Positions 26,522 to 35,822 are shown, counted from the first letter of the stretch. The stretch is DNA of 64,000 nucleotides from Cupriavidus necator A5-1 (GCF_000744095.1 NZ_JQLI01000001.1:3534001-3598000); one strand, 5' to 3'. Notes: generated from the letters alone by a model not told the origin. Made by a program: numbers and translations.

Positions 26522-28020
26522 TTCCATTACCACCGGATGGTAGAACGGCATCGCCAGCATCTGCCCGATGGTCAGGCCTTGCTGGTACGACCACGCCAGC
26601 AGGTGGGCGATGTTCTCGGCACGCGGGCCGGTCCATTCAGCCCCCAGGAAGCAGCCGGTGGCCTTGTCGGCATAGACGTGCATCAGCCCGCGGTTCTTCA
26701 GCATCACGCGGCTGCGGCCCTGGTCTTCGAAGCTGACTCTGCCAGTGACGAAGTGGCCTTCGGCCAGATCGGCATAACACTGGCCGACCATGGCGATCTG
26801 TGGATCGGAGAACACCACCGCGAGCGGCGCCCGGCGCGCCAGCGGCTTCACCTGCGGATAGCTGGCGGCATTCTCGCCGGCGGCCTTGCCCTCGTCCGCG
26901 GCCTCGTGCAGCAGCGGCAGGATGTTGTTGGCATCGCCGGCAATGAATACCGGCGCATTGCCGCACTGGAGCGTCTGCGCATCGAACAGGGGCACGCCAC
27001 GCTGGTCCAGCGCCAGGCCGGTATTCTCCAGGCCCAGGCCGCGCACATTGGGCTCGCGTCCGGTGGCGGCCAGCGCGTAGTCGAAGCGCTCGGTCACGCT
27101 GCGGCCTTCGCGGTCGAGATAGGTCACCACCACCTGATCGCCATCGCGCTCCATTTCGGTCACCCTGGCATTGGGGTCGAGGTAGAACTCGTCATTGAAG
27201 GTACTGGCCGCATAGGCACGGATCACCGGATCGGTCAGCGGCCCGAGCGAGCCGCTGACGCCGAACACGCGCACCCGCACGCCGAGGCGCGACAGCGCCT
27301 GGCCCAGTTCCAGCCCGATCACGCCCGGGCCGAACACCACCACGCTGGCGGGCAGGTCTTCCCACGCAAACACGTCGTCATTGACGATCAGGCGGTCGCC
27401 GAACGCCTTGAACGGCGCCGGCAGCGTCGGCGTGGAACCGGTGGCACGCGGCTGGCGCGCACGGTGGTCTGGCCGTCCACTTCCAGCGTGGTGTTGTCGA
27501 TAAAGCGGGCGTAGCCGCGGATGCGGTCCGCTTCCGGGATGTTTTCCACGCCGCGCACCACGAAGCCGACGAAGCGGTCGCGTTCGCTGCGCACGCGGGC
27601 CATCACCTCGCGGCCGTCGATGCGGATCTGGCCGTCGACGTGCACGCCGAACGGCGCGGTGTGGCGCAGTTCGTGCGCTGCCTCGGCGGCGGCGATCAGC
27701 AGCTTGGAAGGCATGCAGCCCACGCGCGCGCAGGTGGTGCCGTACGGGCCGCCTTCGATGATCACGGCGCGCTTGCCGGCGGCAATCGCGGCGCGGTAGG
27801 CGGCAAGGCCGGCGGTGCCTGCGCCGATCACGGCGACGTCGGTCTGGATGGTAGTCATGGCGTACGGTTCCTCTGTTTTTATGGCGTCAAAGCGGCTCTC
27901 AATCAGCGGGCTGGATGGCACCGCCATGTCCCTCGCGCACGAAGCGGAGGGCAAGGCGGTGCCATCGGGTCCGGCGACTGCCGGATCCGCGGGGGCGGAA
28001 ATCGATGGGGATCGGGTGGC

Positions 28021-28752
<732 letters not shown>

Positions 28753-28871
28753 CAGATCACTCCTTGGTCTAAGTTCAGTTAATTGTTTCGGCTGCATCTA
28801 GCAGCGGAGGGCTCACTCCCCTTCAATTCAGAAGGGCGTACTTTGTATCCATTCTTTATGACACCGTGATG

Positions 28872-29111
28872 CTAAGAATTGGTTGTCATTCGCTCCACCA
28901 TACGTCGAATAAACGGAGCCGCCAACAGCACAACCGGTAACATGGTGAGCCAGGAAATGCTCCAGGACCTTAGCCATTGCTGAAAGAACAAGCCCTCTTC
29001 TGCAAATGGAATGCTTGCGATGGCAGCAGCGATGGCACAGGTTAATCCGGCCTGGATAACGCCATAGACGAAATGGCTGTAGCGTGAAGGCAGCTTAAGC
29101 ATTTGGGTCAT
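28872..29111 (-). CDS. DUF2798 small membrane protein
   Basis: The 79-residue protein has two predicted membrane helices (YGVIQAGLTCAIAAAIASIPF and SWLTMLPVVLLAAPFIRRMV), the arrangement of the DUF2798 family, with a basic C terminus. AAAGGTAGAGGG precedes the ATG; the frame runs far upstream but across a hairpin and without family resemblance. It is the last gene of the TetR-controlled cassette. Function unknown; DUF2798 genes commonly accompany TetR regulators and detoxifying hydrolases. Confidence 0.7.
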   Translation of the reverse strand: MTQMLKLPSRYSHFVYGVIQAGLTCAIAAAIASIPFAEEGLFFQQWLRSWSISWLTMLPVVLLAAPFIRRMVERMTTNS

Positions 29112-29148
29112 CCCTCTACCTTTGAACCAGACATTGATGTGCCGGCCG

Positions 29149-29191
29149 CCCCATGGCCGCGCCAGGAGAAGTCGCCTCCTGGCGCATGGGG
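29149..29191 (-). terminator. Strong hairpin between the isochorismatase-like gene and the DUF2798 gene
   Basis: GCGCCAGGAG and CTCCTGGCGC (29159-29168, 29176-29185) form a 10-base-pair stem extended outward by CCCCAT/ATGGGG (29149-29154, 29186-29191) across a bulge. No long T-run follows, so it may be an attenuator or an mRNA-stabilising structure rather than a full terminator. Confidence 0.55.
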
Positions 29192-29217
29192 TCATGCTTA
29201 CATCAAAATCGCAGGGA

Positions 29218-29943
29218 TTACGCCGCTGCGCGAACACTTCCTGCCAGCCGCCGCACAGTTTCGTCGGTATCCCACAGCGCGTTTGCGATAAAGCGGAAGT
29301 TGACCAGCGCCGCGTGATATCCATCGCCTTCCGGCACCTTCGGACCTGCCACCGCGTCGCGTACGACCGCAACTTCGAAACCCTGCTCCAGCAGATCCCG
29401 CAGATGGGATTCGACGCATAGGTTGGCGGCCATGCCAGCAAGGATCACCTGATCGACGCGCTGCTTGCGCAACTGCAAAACGAGGTCGTTGGCTTGTGGG
29501 CCGTACAGCTTGTGCGTCGAGCAGATAATGGTTTTTCCATCTTCGATGTACTGCTTGAACTCCGGCATAAAATCTGCCCCCGAACCCCGGAAGCCGTCCA
29601 GCGTCAGCGCACCATGCCGGTCAAACATGCCCAAGGCATGCTGCAGCTTCTCGGCGGGACCGTGCACTTTCCATGTGTGATCATGGGGATAGTAATAGTG
29701 GGGAGAGATGGCGACGGTGATGCCCGCCTGCTTCGCAGCCTGGAACAGGCGGACAAGGTTGGGCACCAGATTCTGCTCCGTCACGCTTTCGCCGACGACC
29801 TCCCAGCTGCGCCCTTCGGGACTCATGAAGTCGATCTGCGGGTCGATGACCACCAGCGCCGTCCGCGGGAGGTCCAGTGTCAAATCGCTCTTCGGCAAAG
29901 CCGGTTCAACGGGATCTGCATAGCAATTGTGATGGTTGCTCAT
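29218..29943 (-). CDS. Isochorismatase-like cysteine hydrolase
   Basis: A 241-residue hydrolase of the isochorismatase/nicotinamidase fold. The Asp-Lys-Cys triad is visible: Asp34 in LVVIDPQIDFM, Lys145 in CSTHKLYGPQ and Cys176 in GMAANLCVESHLRDLL. The cis-peptide segment before the nucleophile (ILAGMAAN) is also typical. Members hydrolyse amides, imides or isochorismate; the Cys nucleophile here favours amidase-type chemistry. It lies 78 bases downstream of an alpha/beta hydrolase in a TetR cassette. Substrate unknown. Confidence 0.88.
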   Translation of the reverse strand: MSNHHNCYADPVEPALPKSDLTLDLPRTALVVIDPQIDFMSPEGRSWEVVGESVTEQNLVPNLVRLFQAAKQAGITVAISPHYYYPHDHTWKVHGPAEKLQHALGMFDRHGALTLDGFRGSGADFMPEFKQYIEDGKTIICSTHKLYGPQANDLVLQLRKQRVDQVILAGMAANLCVESHLRDLLEQGFEVAVVRDAVAGPKVPEGDGYHAALVNFRFIANALWDTDETVRRLAGSVRAAA

Positions 29944-30021
29944 GGGAATTACCTGTCAGGTTGCGTTGGTTCGCTGCCGGCAACAAAAAGCGGTGTCCGA
30001 CATTGAACTAACAATGAGATT

Positions 30022-31014
30022 TCAACTGCGAATGAACGCCAACAGATCGGCGTTGAATTTTTCCTTATGCGTATCGGTCAGTCCATGCGGCGCGCCGGGA
30101 TAGACGATCAGCCTGGAGTTTTTGATCAGCTTTGCCGAAGCGCGTCCGGCGGCATCGATAGGAACAATCTGGTCATCGTCGCCGTGGATGATCAGGGTAG
30201 GCACGTCGATCTTCTTGAGGTCTTCGGTGAAATCGGTTTCCGAGAACGCCTTGATCGAGTCATAAGTGTTCTTGTGTCCGCCCTGCATACCTTGGGCCCA
30301 CCATGCGTCGATCAGCCCCTGCGAAGGCTTTGCGCCGGGACGGTTGAAGCCATAGAACGGACCGGTGGGCACATCCTTGTAGAACTGGGACCGATTGGCG
30401 AGCTGCGCGGCGCGCAGGCCGTCGAAGACTCCGATTGGCAAGCCAAGCGGGTTGGCGGGCGTCCTGAGCATCAAAGGCGGCACTGCTGAAACCAGCACGA
30501 CTTTGGACACGCGTCGCGTGCCGTGCCGGCCGAGATAGCGAGCCACTTCGCCCCCGCCCGTGGAGAAACCCACGAGTACGGCATCGCGCAGGTCAAGGGT
30601 GTTGAACACAGCAGCCAGGTCGTCGGCATAGGTGTTCATCTCGTTGCCGTTCCAGGGCTGGCTTGAACGGCCGTGGCCACGACGATCATGTGCGACGGCA
30701 CGATACCCTTCCAACGCAACCAACATCATTTGAGATTCCCAGCTGTCCGAACTGAGCGGCCAGCCATGACAGAACACGATGGGGCGACCAGCGCCCCAGT
30801 CCTTGAAATAGAGCTGCGTGCCGTCCTTTGTCGCGATGTAACTTCCGGAGGCCGTGCCGCCAGCCTTTGCGTGATGCGCCTCCTTTGCTGACGGAGCGGC
30901 CATTACCGGGCTCGGCAAGCTGGCCGCGGCAAGAGAGCCAGCTGCGGCGGCGCTACCGAGCAGCAAGTCACGCCGCGACACACCCTTGGTGAGGTTGAGA
31001 TTATTTGAAGACAT
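30022..31014 (-). CDS. Exported alpha/beta hydrolase (non-haem chloroperoxidase-like), Tat signal
   Basis: The 330-residue protein begins with a twin-arginine signal ([20 protein letters not shown]). The hydrolase domain has the oxyanion [11 protein letters not shown] block, nucleophile elbow GFSTGGGE with Ser in G-x-S-x-G, acid in [11 protein letters not shown] and catalytic His in PGAPHGLT. This is the profile of bacterial arylesterase/perhydrolase enzymes often called non-haem chloroperoxidases. ATG at 31014 is preceded by AAAGGAG. A near-perfect dyad lies 79 bases upstream, between this gene and tetR, so it is the likely first target of that regulator. Confidence 0.85.
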   Translation of the reverse strand: MSSNNLNLTKGVSRRDLLLGSAAAAGSLAAASLPSPVMAAPSAKEAHHAKAGGTASGSYIATKDGTQLYFKDWGAGRPIVFCHGWPLSSDSWESQMMLVALEGYRAVAHDRRGHGRSSQPWNGNEMNTYADDLAAVFNTLDLRDAVLVGFSTGGGEVARYLGRHGTRRVSKVVLVSAVPPLMLRTPANPLGLPIGVFDGLRAAQLANRSQFYKDVPTGPFYGFNRPGAKPSQGLIDAWWAQGMQGGHKNTYDSIKAFSETDFTEDLKKIDVPTLIIHGDDDQIVPIDAAGRASAKLIKNSRLIVYPGAPHGLTDTHKEKFNADLLAFIRS

Positions 31015-31092
31015 GGGTAGTACTCCTTTCTTGACCGCACTCGGCGGCATAGGATGGTCTTTCAATGACGTCGGCCAATTTACCCAAATAAA

Positions 31093-31110
31093 TAGCCGAC
31101 CAGTCGTCTA
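31093..31110. promoter_or_regulatory. TetR operator candidate
   Basis: TAGCCGAC-CA-GTCGTCTA is an 18-base inverted repeat with seven of eight arm positions matched, between tetR and the hydrolase gene. The half-site TAGACGAC recurs upstream of tetR at 31754-31761, suggesting autoregulation as well. Confidence 0.6.
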
Positions 31111-31129
31111 TTTAACAAAGCAAAAAAAA

Positions 31130-31720
31130 TCAGTACAGCAGCCGCTTCAGAGTGAGGTGCTGAAAGCGTCGGCAAGCATCGCCGTTGCGCTCGACCTTAC
31201 TACGTAGAACCGCCCCCTCGAAAGCCTCGACAATAACGGCCGCGAGCTGACGGCTATCAGTGCCTGCAGAAAGCTCCTGGCGCAACTTCGCCTCATCCAG
31301 ACACGCGACAATCATGCCCTCCCAGCGCTTCATGATGCCCTCCAAGGCGCTTCGGACGTGACTGGAGGTATTTGACAATTCAAGGGAGAGGTTACCCACA
31401 AGACACCCGAGCCTGAATTCCTGGGCTGCGTGGTCCTCCACCAACCATTCAAACAGGCTTTCGATGCGCGTGAGAGGCGGGATTCGAGCGTCATACATCA
31501 CTTGTCCGTGGCGACTTTCGATAGACTCCCAATAGGCCTCCAGCACCTCGGCGGCGAAAATTTCCTTACTCTCGAAATAGCTGTAAAAGGATCCTTTCGG
31601 AACATTCGCCGCGGCGACAATGTCTTGCACGCCGCATGCATTGAAGCCCAGTTCGTGAATAACACGACCACCTTCGCTAAGGAGTCGATTACGCACCTCG
31701 GGGTTGGCTGGCCTTGGCAT
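31130..31720 (-). CDS. TetR-family transcriptional repressor
   Basis: The 196-residue protein has an N-terminal TetR DNA-binding domain (VRNRLLSEGGRVIHELGFNACGVQDIVAAANVPKGSFYSYFESKEIFAAEVL, here described by its helix-turn-helix core VQDIVAAANVPKGSFYSYF) and a C-terminal ligand domain with the LGCLVGNLSLEL pattern of the TetR_C-type regulators (NemR/AcuR-like). Such repressors respond to electrophiles or small organics. It is the promoter-proximal gene of the cassette and lies upstream of its presumed operator for the hydrolase gene. Confidence 0.88.
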   Translation of the reverse strand: MPRPANPEVRNRLLSEGGRVIHELGFNACGVQDIVAAANVPKGSFYSYFESKEIFAAEVLEAYWESIESRHGQVMYDARIPPLTRIESLFEWLVEDHAAQEFRLGCLVGNLSLELSNTSSHVRSALEGIMKRWEGMIVACLDEAKLRQELSAGTDSRQLAAVIVEAFEGAVLRSKVERNGDACRRFQHLTLKRLLY

Positions 31721-32039
31721 GTCGATTCGGTTGATAGTGTCCTCGGCGGATTATAGACGACTGACTTGTTATTATCAAGCGTTCACCGCTGCCGAGTTCG
31801 GTGACCCCCTCGTGCCGAGTTCGGTGACCCCCTCGACCTGGAGAACCTCAACTCGCGGCAATGTCGCTCAAGGAGGGCGGCCTGCGGGTGAAGTTGGGCG
31901 CTGAGGAACTCAGCACGATCCGCACCAATACGCTGCTGAAGGCGGTGGACCGCAAGCATCCTGGCCATCACCTACGCACTGCGCAGACGTGATCGTGACC
32001 CCGCTGGGCAAGGAGCGGACGGGTCGCGCCGCGATCGCC
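31721..32039. other. 319-base gap with a tandem repeat and an unrecognised short frame
   Basis: Apart from the 23-base tandem repeat at 31790-31835, the stretch contains a 43-codon plus-strand frame at 31861-31992 (MSLKEGGLRVKLGAEELSTI...). It lacks a ribosome-binding site and I recognise no family; it could be the tail of a lost gene. The change in composition around 31.8 kb suggests this is the border of the TetR cassette. Confidence 0.35.
31790..31835. repeat. Perfect 23-base tandem direct repeat
   Basis: A unit beginning TGCCGAGTTCGGTGACCC and ending CCCTCG occurs twice in immediate succession (31790-31812 and 31813-31835) with no mismatch. It may be a remnant of a mobile element end (IS21-type elements have repeated terminal motifs beginning TG), but no transposase fragment is recognisable. 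Confidence 0.6.
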
Positions 32040-33647
32040 CTACGCCACCCGGAAGCCGTGCGTGCCGTCGCGCTCCAGTTGCGCGATCAGGCCGAACTCC
32101 CAGTCGAGGTAGCCCTGCATGGCCTCACGCGGACTGTCGGTGCCCTCATAAGGCCGGCGGTAGCGGTCGGTGCGTTCCGACGCCAGCCGCGTTTCGCCGC
32201 TTTCCAGCGGCAGGCCCGCGGCAATCCACGCCTGCGTGCCGCCTTCCAGCACGAAGATCTCGGCATCGGTCAGGCGCGCGAGGTCGGCGGCGGCAAAGCG
32301 CGCCAGCAGGCTCGAGCCGCAGGTCAGCACATAGCGGCGCGGCGGCGGGATGCGCTGCAGCGCGTCAGCCAGTTGCCCGCGGATGACGAAGTACGCGCCG
32401 GGGATATGGCGCTTGACGTAGTTCGCGCTCGCGGTAAAGTCGAGCACGGTGGTGCTGCCATCCTTCGCATCAAGCCATGCCGCCAGTTCTGAGGGCGTCA
32501 CCGATGGCACCAGGGCCGACGCGGGCACCTGCGCGGTGACCGCACCCGTCTCGCTGCGCACCGCGGCGTCCACCGGCTCCACTACCCAGACTTCCCACCC
32601 CATCTGCGCCAGCCACGACCCGGTCATACTGGCGCGCACGTCATCGTCGTCGGCCAGCAGGATGCGCGCGCCGCGCACGGGGGCGTTGTGATCGGTTTCC
32701 TGCACCAGCTGGCCGCCCGGGGCGTTGACGAAGCCCGGCAGGTGGCCGTCGGCGAATTCCTCGGGCGTGCGCACATCGAAGCGGTACAGCGTGCGTCCCG
32801 GTTGCTGCAGCGTCTCGAGATCGGCCAGCGCGATACGGCGCACGCCGGCACGATCGGCGATCTCGCGCGCGCCGTGGCGGGCGCTGTCGCGATTAGCATC
32901 GCTCACTGCGGCCGGCGCGCGGCGGCTGGCGCCGTGGTCCAACTGCTGCCCGGCCAGCGTCCAGCCGATGGTGCCGTTGCGCAACGCGGCGACCGGGTTA
33001 GGAATACCCGCGTTGACCAGCGACTGCGTGCCGATGATGCTGCGCGTACGGCCGGCGCAATTGACGATCACCCGCGTGCGCGGATCGGGCGCCAGCTCGC
33101 GCACGCGCAGCACCAGCTCCGCACCCGGCACGCTGGTGGCAGTGGGAACGCTCATGGTCTGGTACTCATCGAAGCGGCGCGCGTCGACGATCACCACGTC
33201 GGCCTTGCTGTCGATCAGCGCCTGCACTTCCTCGGCCGCCAGTGACGGCGTATGGCGTTTGGCCTCGACCAGTTCGCCGAACGACTTGCTGGGCACGTTG
33301 ACGTCGCGAAACACCTCACCGCCGCCGGCGATCCATGTGCGCAGCCCGCCTTCGAGCAGATGGACGCGCGTATAGCCCAGCTCGCGCAGCACGGCTGCCG
33401 CGCGTGGCGCCAGGTCTTCGCCGGCGTGTTCGCCGTAGACGACGAGCAGCGTGTCGCGGCGCGGGATGCGCGACCACGCTTCAAGCTCAAGCTTCGACAG
33501 CGGGAAATTGGCCGCCCACAGCGGGTGCTCCTGCGCGAAGGGATCTTCCTCGCGTACGTCGAGCAGCGCGATCTCTTCGCCGTCGAGCAGGATCTTGCGC
33601 ACGTCCTCGCGCGAATAAGTCGGAAAGGCAGCGTTGTGGTTGGTCAT
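32040..33647 (-). CDS. Four-domain rhodanese-like sulfurtransferase
   Basis: The 535-residue protein contains four consecutive rhodanese modules, each with the DVR/DAR strand and a terminal GGxxxW or equivalent: about residues 10-110, 135-235, 270-360 and 382-482. Only modules 2 (Cys197 in VNCAGRTRS) and 4 (Cys443 in LTCGSSLLA) have an active-site cysteine; module 1 has YGEHAGE and module 3 ADDDDVR at that site. Rhodaneses transfer sulfane sulfur from thiosulfate or persulfides to acceptors. Its ATG overlaps the stop of the cysteine-dioxygenase-family gene (ATGA), so the two are translationally coupled, implying use of sulfur released from thiols. Confidence 0.9.
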   Translation of the reverse strand: MTNHNAAFPTYSREDVRKILLDGEEIALLDVREEDPFAQEHPLWAANFPLSKLELEAWSRIPRRDTLLVVYGEHAGEDLAPRAAAVLRELGYTRVHLLEGGLRTWIAGGGEVFRDVNVPSKSFGELVEAKRHTPSLAAEEVQALIDSKADVVIVDARRFDEYQTMSVPTATSVPGAELVLRVRELAPDPRTRVIVNCAGRTRSIIGTQSLVNAGIPNPVAALRNGTIGWTLAGQQLDHGASRRAPAAVSDANRDSARHGAREIADRAGVRRIALADLETLQQPGRTLYRFDVRTPEEFADGHLPGFVNAPGGQLVQETDHNAPVRGARILLADDDDVRASMTGSWLAQMGWEVWVVEPVDAAVRSETGAVTAQVPASALVPSVTPSELAAWLDAKDGSTTVLDFTASANYVKRHIPGAYFVIRGQLADALQRIPPPRRYVLTCGSSLLARFAAADLARLTDAEIFVLEGGTQAWIAAGLPLESGETRLASERTDRYRRPYEGTDSPREAMQGYLDWEFGLIAQLERDGTHGFRVA

Positions 33648-34270
33648 GACTGGGCAAGTTCTCGGGAGCGGTCCCACAGGTTGGGCAGGGTCTGATTGGA
33701 ATAGCCGGAGATAAAGGGCTTGCGCGTGCCGTCCTCGGCATAGACCGAGCGGCGCACTGCGCCGATATTGCCGCCGTAGACGTGGATACTGACCGAGACT
33801 CGATCGTCATGGACGTTGTTGACGCGATGGATGTCGCCAACGGTCGGCGAAACGGCCTCGACCTGTCCCGGCGACAGCCGCACGGCGTCGCCCCGTGGCA
33901 CCGGCCACCCGGCGGCATCGAGCACGAACGGCTGCGATTCCTCCGCACCACGCAGCATGCCGATCAGGCCCCACACGGTATGGTCGTGGATCGGCGTGCG
34001 CTGCCCCGGCCCCCAGACAAAGCTGACGACGGAAAAACGCTCGGCGGAATCGCAATGCAGCAGGTGCTGCTGGTAGTACTCGGGATGCGGTCGGGCCCAG
34101 GCATCGGGCAGCCAGTCGTCGTGTGCCACCAGCTTTGCCAGCAACGCCCCGCCCTCGCGCAGGATGCGGGGTTCGTCGGGATGCTGGTCGAGCAGCGCGG
34201 ACAATGCGGTGACGAAGTCGCGCAGCGGCGCCAGTGCGTTTGGCGCATTGGGGTTGGGGGAATTGCCCAT
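33644..34270 (-). CDS. Cysteine dioxygenase-family cupin (CDO or mercaptopropionate dioxygenase)
   Basis: A 208-residue iron(II) cupin that should oxidise a thiol to its sulfinate using O2. Metal ligands are His95 and His97 in PIHDHTVWG and His148 in GDIHRVNN; Tyr165 in SIHVYGGNIG corresponds to the active-site tyrosine of the family. Substrate choice between cysteine and 3-mercaptopropionate depends on residues I cannot judge safely. ATG at 34270 begins the family-like region and follows CGGAG; a much longer frame extends upstream in low-complexity arginine-rich sequence and is rejected. It overlaps the rhodanese gene by four bases. Confidence 0.88.
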   Translation of the reverse strand: MGNSPNPNAPNALAPLRDFVTALSALLDQHPDEPRILREGGALLAKLVAHDDWLPDAWARPHPEYYQQHLLHCDSAERFSVVSFVWGPGQRTPIHDHTVWGLIGMLRGAEESQPFVLDAAGWPVPRGDAVRLSPGQVEAVSPTVGDIHRVNNVHDDRVSVSIHVYGGNIGAVRRSVYAEDGTRKPFISGYSNQTLPNLWDRSRELAQS

Positions 34271-34383
34271 GGGAATCACTCCGGAGTGTCTCGTTCTGGT
34301 TTGCCGGCACGCCAGGCGCCGGCCGCGCGGCCTCTGCGGGGCGCTGGCCCTGCAAACATAGCACGGCCCGGCGGGGCGCGTGC

Positions 34384-35595
34384 CTACAGGCCGAGTTGCG
34401 CACGCCCGGCGGCGCCCAGGATGGCATCGTTCTGCGGCGTATGGATGCGGCTGCACAGTACGTCGCGATAGTGGCGCTCCAGCGGGTTGTTGCGGCTTAG
34501 GCCGTGGTTGCCAGACAGCTGCAACGCCAGCTCCACCGCGCGGATCGCATTGCCGGTAACGGTGAACTTCAGCAGGCCGCTGTCGGCAGCCGTGGGCGGC
34601 TCGCCCGCGTCGGTGCGCGCGGCGGCATCGTCGAGCACCACGGCGTTGGTCCGCAGCAGCGCCGCGATCTCGCCGATGGTTTCCTGCACCCGCGGCAGCG
34701 TGGCGAGCGGCGCGCCCAGGCTGCCGGGGGCGCGTTTGCGCACAAAGGTGCGGACCCACGCGTCGGCGGCGCGCGCCACGGCGTCGTAGAGGCTGCCGAG
34801 CAGCACCACCATCCACGCCTGCTGGTCGGCGTTGGCGTCGATGTCGGCCTGGCTCGCGCCGGCCGGCGCCCACGCCGACGGCGGGCGGATATCGACGGCG
34901 TGGCCGGGCGGAATCCACACATTATCGAGCACGGTCTCGTGGCTGCCCGAGGCGCGCAGGCCGAGGTGGTTCCAGTTCTCGACGATGCGCACGCCCGCGA
35001 TGCCCGAGGCCGGTCCAGGCACCAGGAATATGCCAACGCGTGGCTGCGGCTCGTCCGTGCGCGCCCACACCGCCAGCCAGCGCAGCGCGGGGATGCCGGT
35101 GCTGTAGAGCTTGCGCCCGCTGAGGCGCCAGCCGTTGCCCACGCGCGTGGCAATCGTGCCAGGCAGGCCGCCGCGCGCGGGCGAGCCCAGCTCCGGCTCG
35201 ACGCGCAGCGCGTTGATCAGCGCACCGTCCTGCACCGCACTGGCAAAGACCTGGTCGCGCACGGTCGGTGACCAGTGCGAGTCGGCGCGGGCAATGGCGC
35301 GGTGCTGCAGGTAGGTCATGGTCAGCACCAGCGCGGTGGCCGGCTCGCCGCCCGCCACCGCGGCCACGATCCGGCGCGCCTCAACCAGCCCTGCCCCGCC
35401 GCCGCCGTGCGTGCGCGGCACCACCTGTGCGGTCAGGCCATGCGCGTGCAGTTGCGCGAAGTTGTCGTGCGGAAAGCTGGCAGCCGCGTCATGCGCGGGG
35501 GCGCCGGCGGCAAAGCGCGCGGACAGCTCGGCCAGCACGTCGCCAAGGCGCGCGTCACTGCTGGGCAGCCGGCGCAGGGAAGACGTCAAAGACAT
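34384..35595 (-). CDS. Acyl-CoA dehydrogenase-like flavoprotein (DszC/SfnB type)
   Basis: A 403-residue flavoprotein of the acyl-CoA dehydrogenase superfamily. It has the helical N-terminal domain (DVLAELSARFAAGAPAHDAAASFPHDN), the strand domain with GWRLSGRKLYSTGIP and WNHLGLRASGSHETVLDNVWIP, and the C-terminal helical bundle ending LSRNNPLERHYRDVLCSRIHTPQNDAILG. These blocks match the sulfur-related branch (DszC, SfnB), in which reduced flavin is used to oxygenate sulfur compounds, rather than beta-oxidation enzymes. It is 113 bases upstream of the dioxygenase gene on the same strand and divergent from the SsuD-like gene. Confidence 0.85.
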   Translation of the reverse strand: MSLTSSLRRLPSSDARLGDVLAELSARFAAGAPAHDAAASFPHDNFAQLHAHGLTAQVVPRTHGGGGAGLVEARRIVAAVAGGEPATALVLTMTYLQHRAIARADSHWSPTVRDQVFASAVQDGALINALRVEPELGSPARGGLPGTIATRVGNGWRLSGRKLYSTGIPALRWLAVWARTDEPQPRVGIFLVPGPASGIAGVRIVENWNHLGLRASGSHETVLDNVWIPPGHAVDIRPPSAWAPAGASQADIDANADQQAWMVVLLGSLYDAVARAADAWVRTFVRKRAPGSLGAPLATLPRVQETIGEIAALLRTNAVVLDDAAARTDAGEPPTAADSGLLKFTVTGNAIRAVELALQLSGNHGLSRNNPLERHYRDVLCSRIHTPQNDAILGAAGRAQLGL

Positions 35596-35690
35596 GGGAA
35601 ACGCTCCGGGAAGGATGACGGCCGATGCCTGCTGCTGCGGACGGCATCGCCATGAATGCCGCATAGCGTACCGCCGGCCCCGCGTTCCGG

Positions 35691-35722
35691 AAACGACGCT
35701 TATTGAATATGGACCGTCGTTT
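35691..35722. promoter_or_regulatory. Inverted repeat in the divergent sulfur-gene promoter region
   Basis: AAACGACG (35691-35698) and CGTCGTTT (35715-35722) are perfect eight-base arms with a 16-base AT-rich spacer. They sit between the divergent DszC-like and SsuD-like genes, 96 bases before one start and 100 before the other, a position suitable for a regulator controlling both sides. Confidence 0.5.
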
Positions 35723-35822
35723 TTATTCGTTAGTGGCGAGACGCCGCTGTCGTACTTTCTTCCTCAGCCCACAACCATCCGGGCGGCCACGCTGCCGCTA
35801 TCACCGATACAGGAGCACCCGC

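Larger units (their letters stand above)
25067..27858 (-). pseudogene. Dihydrolipoamide-dehydrogenase-family gene broken by a deletion and an IS insertion
   Basis: The N-terminal part (MTTIQTDVAVIGAGTAGLAA, then redox pair Cys43/Cys48 in TTCARVGCMPSK) is the FAD domain of a class I pyridine nucleotide-disulfide oxidoreductase. Near 27445 the frame is lost: the coding sequence goes from RASR straight to the bases of ATGST, about seven bases short of the expected VVIATGST motif. The remaining frame (VFAWEDLPASVVVFGPGVIGLELGQ) continues to HPVVME near 26525, where a 1.4-kb IS110-type element is inserted. The last codons, EEGLRTALRDAAAQLAG, resume at 25067-25120 beyond the element. The gene follows the peroxiredoxin-glutaredoxin gene, so its former product may have served in thiol redox. 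It should be non-functional. Confidence 0.88.

Noticed and set aside
31861..31992. 43-codon frame as a real gene
   Set aside because: No ribosome-binding site, no recognised family and placed beside a tandem repeat; recorded only as an orphan frame.
34271..34918. Long N-terminal extension of the cysteine-dioxygenase-family gene
   Set aside because: The extra 216 codons are arginine/alanine-rich, antisense to part of the DszC-like gene's neighbourhood and its 3' end, and unlike any family member; ATG 34270 has a ribosome-binding site.
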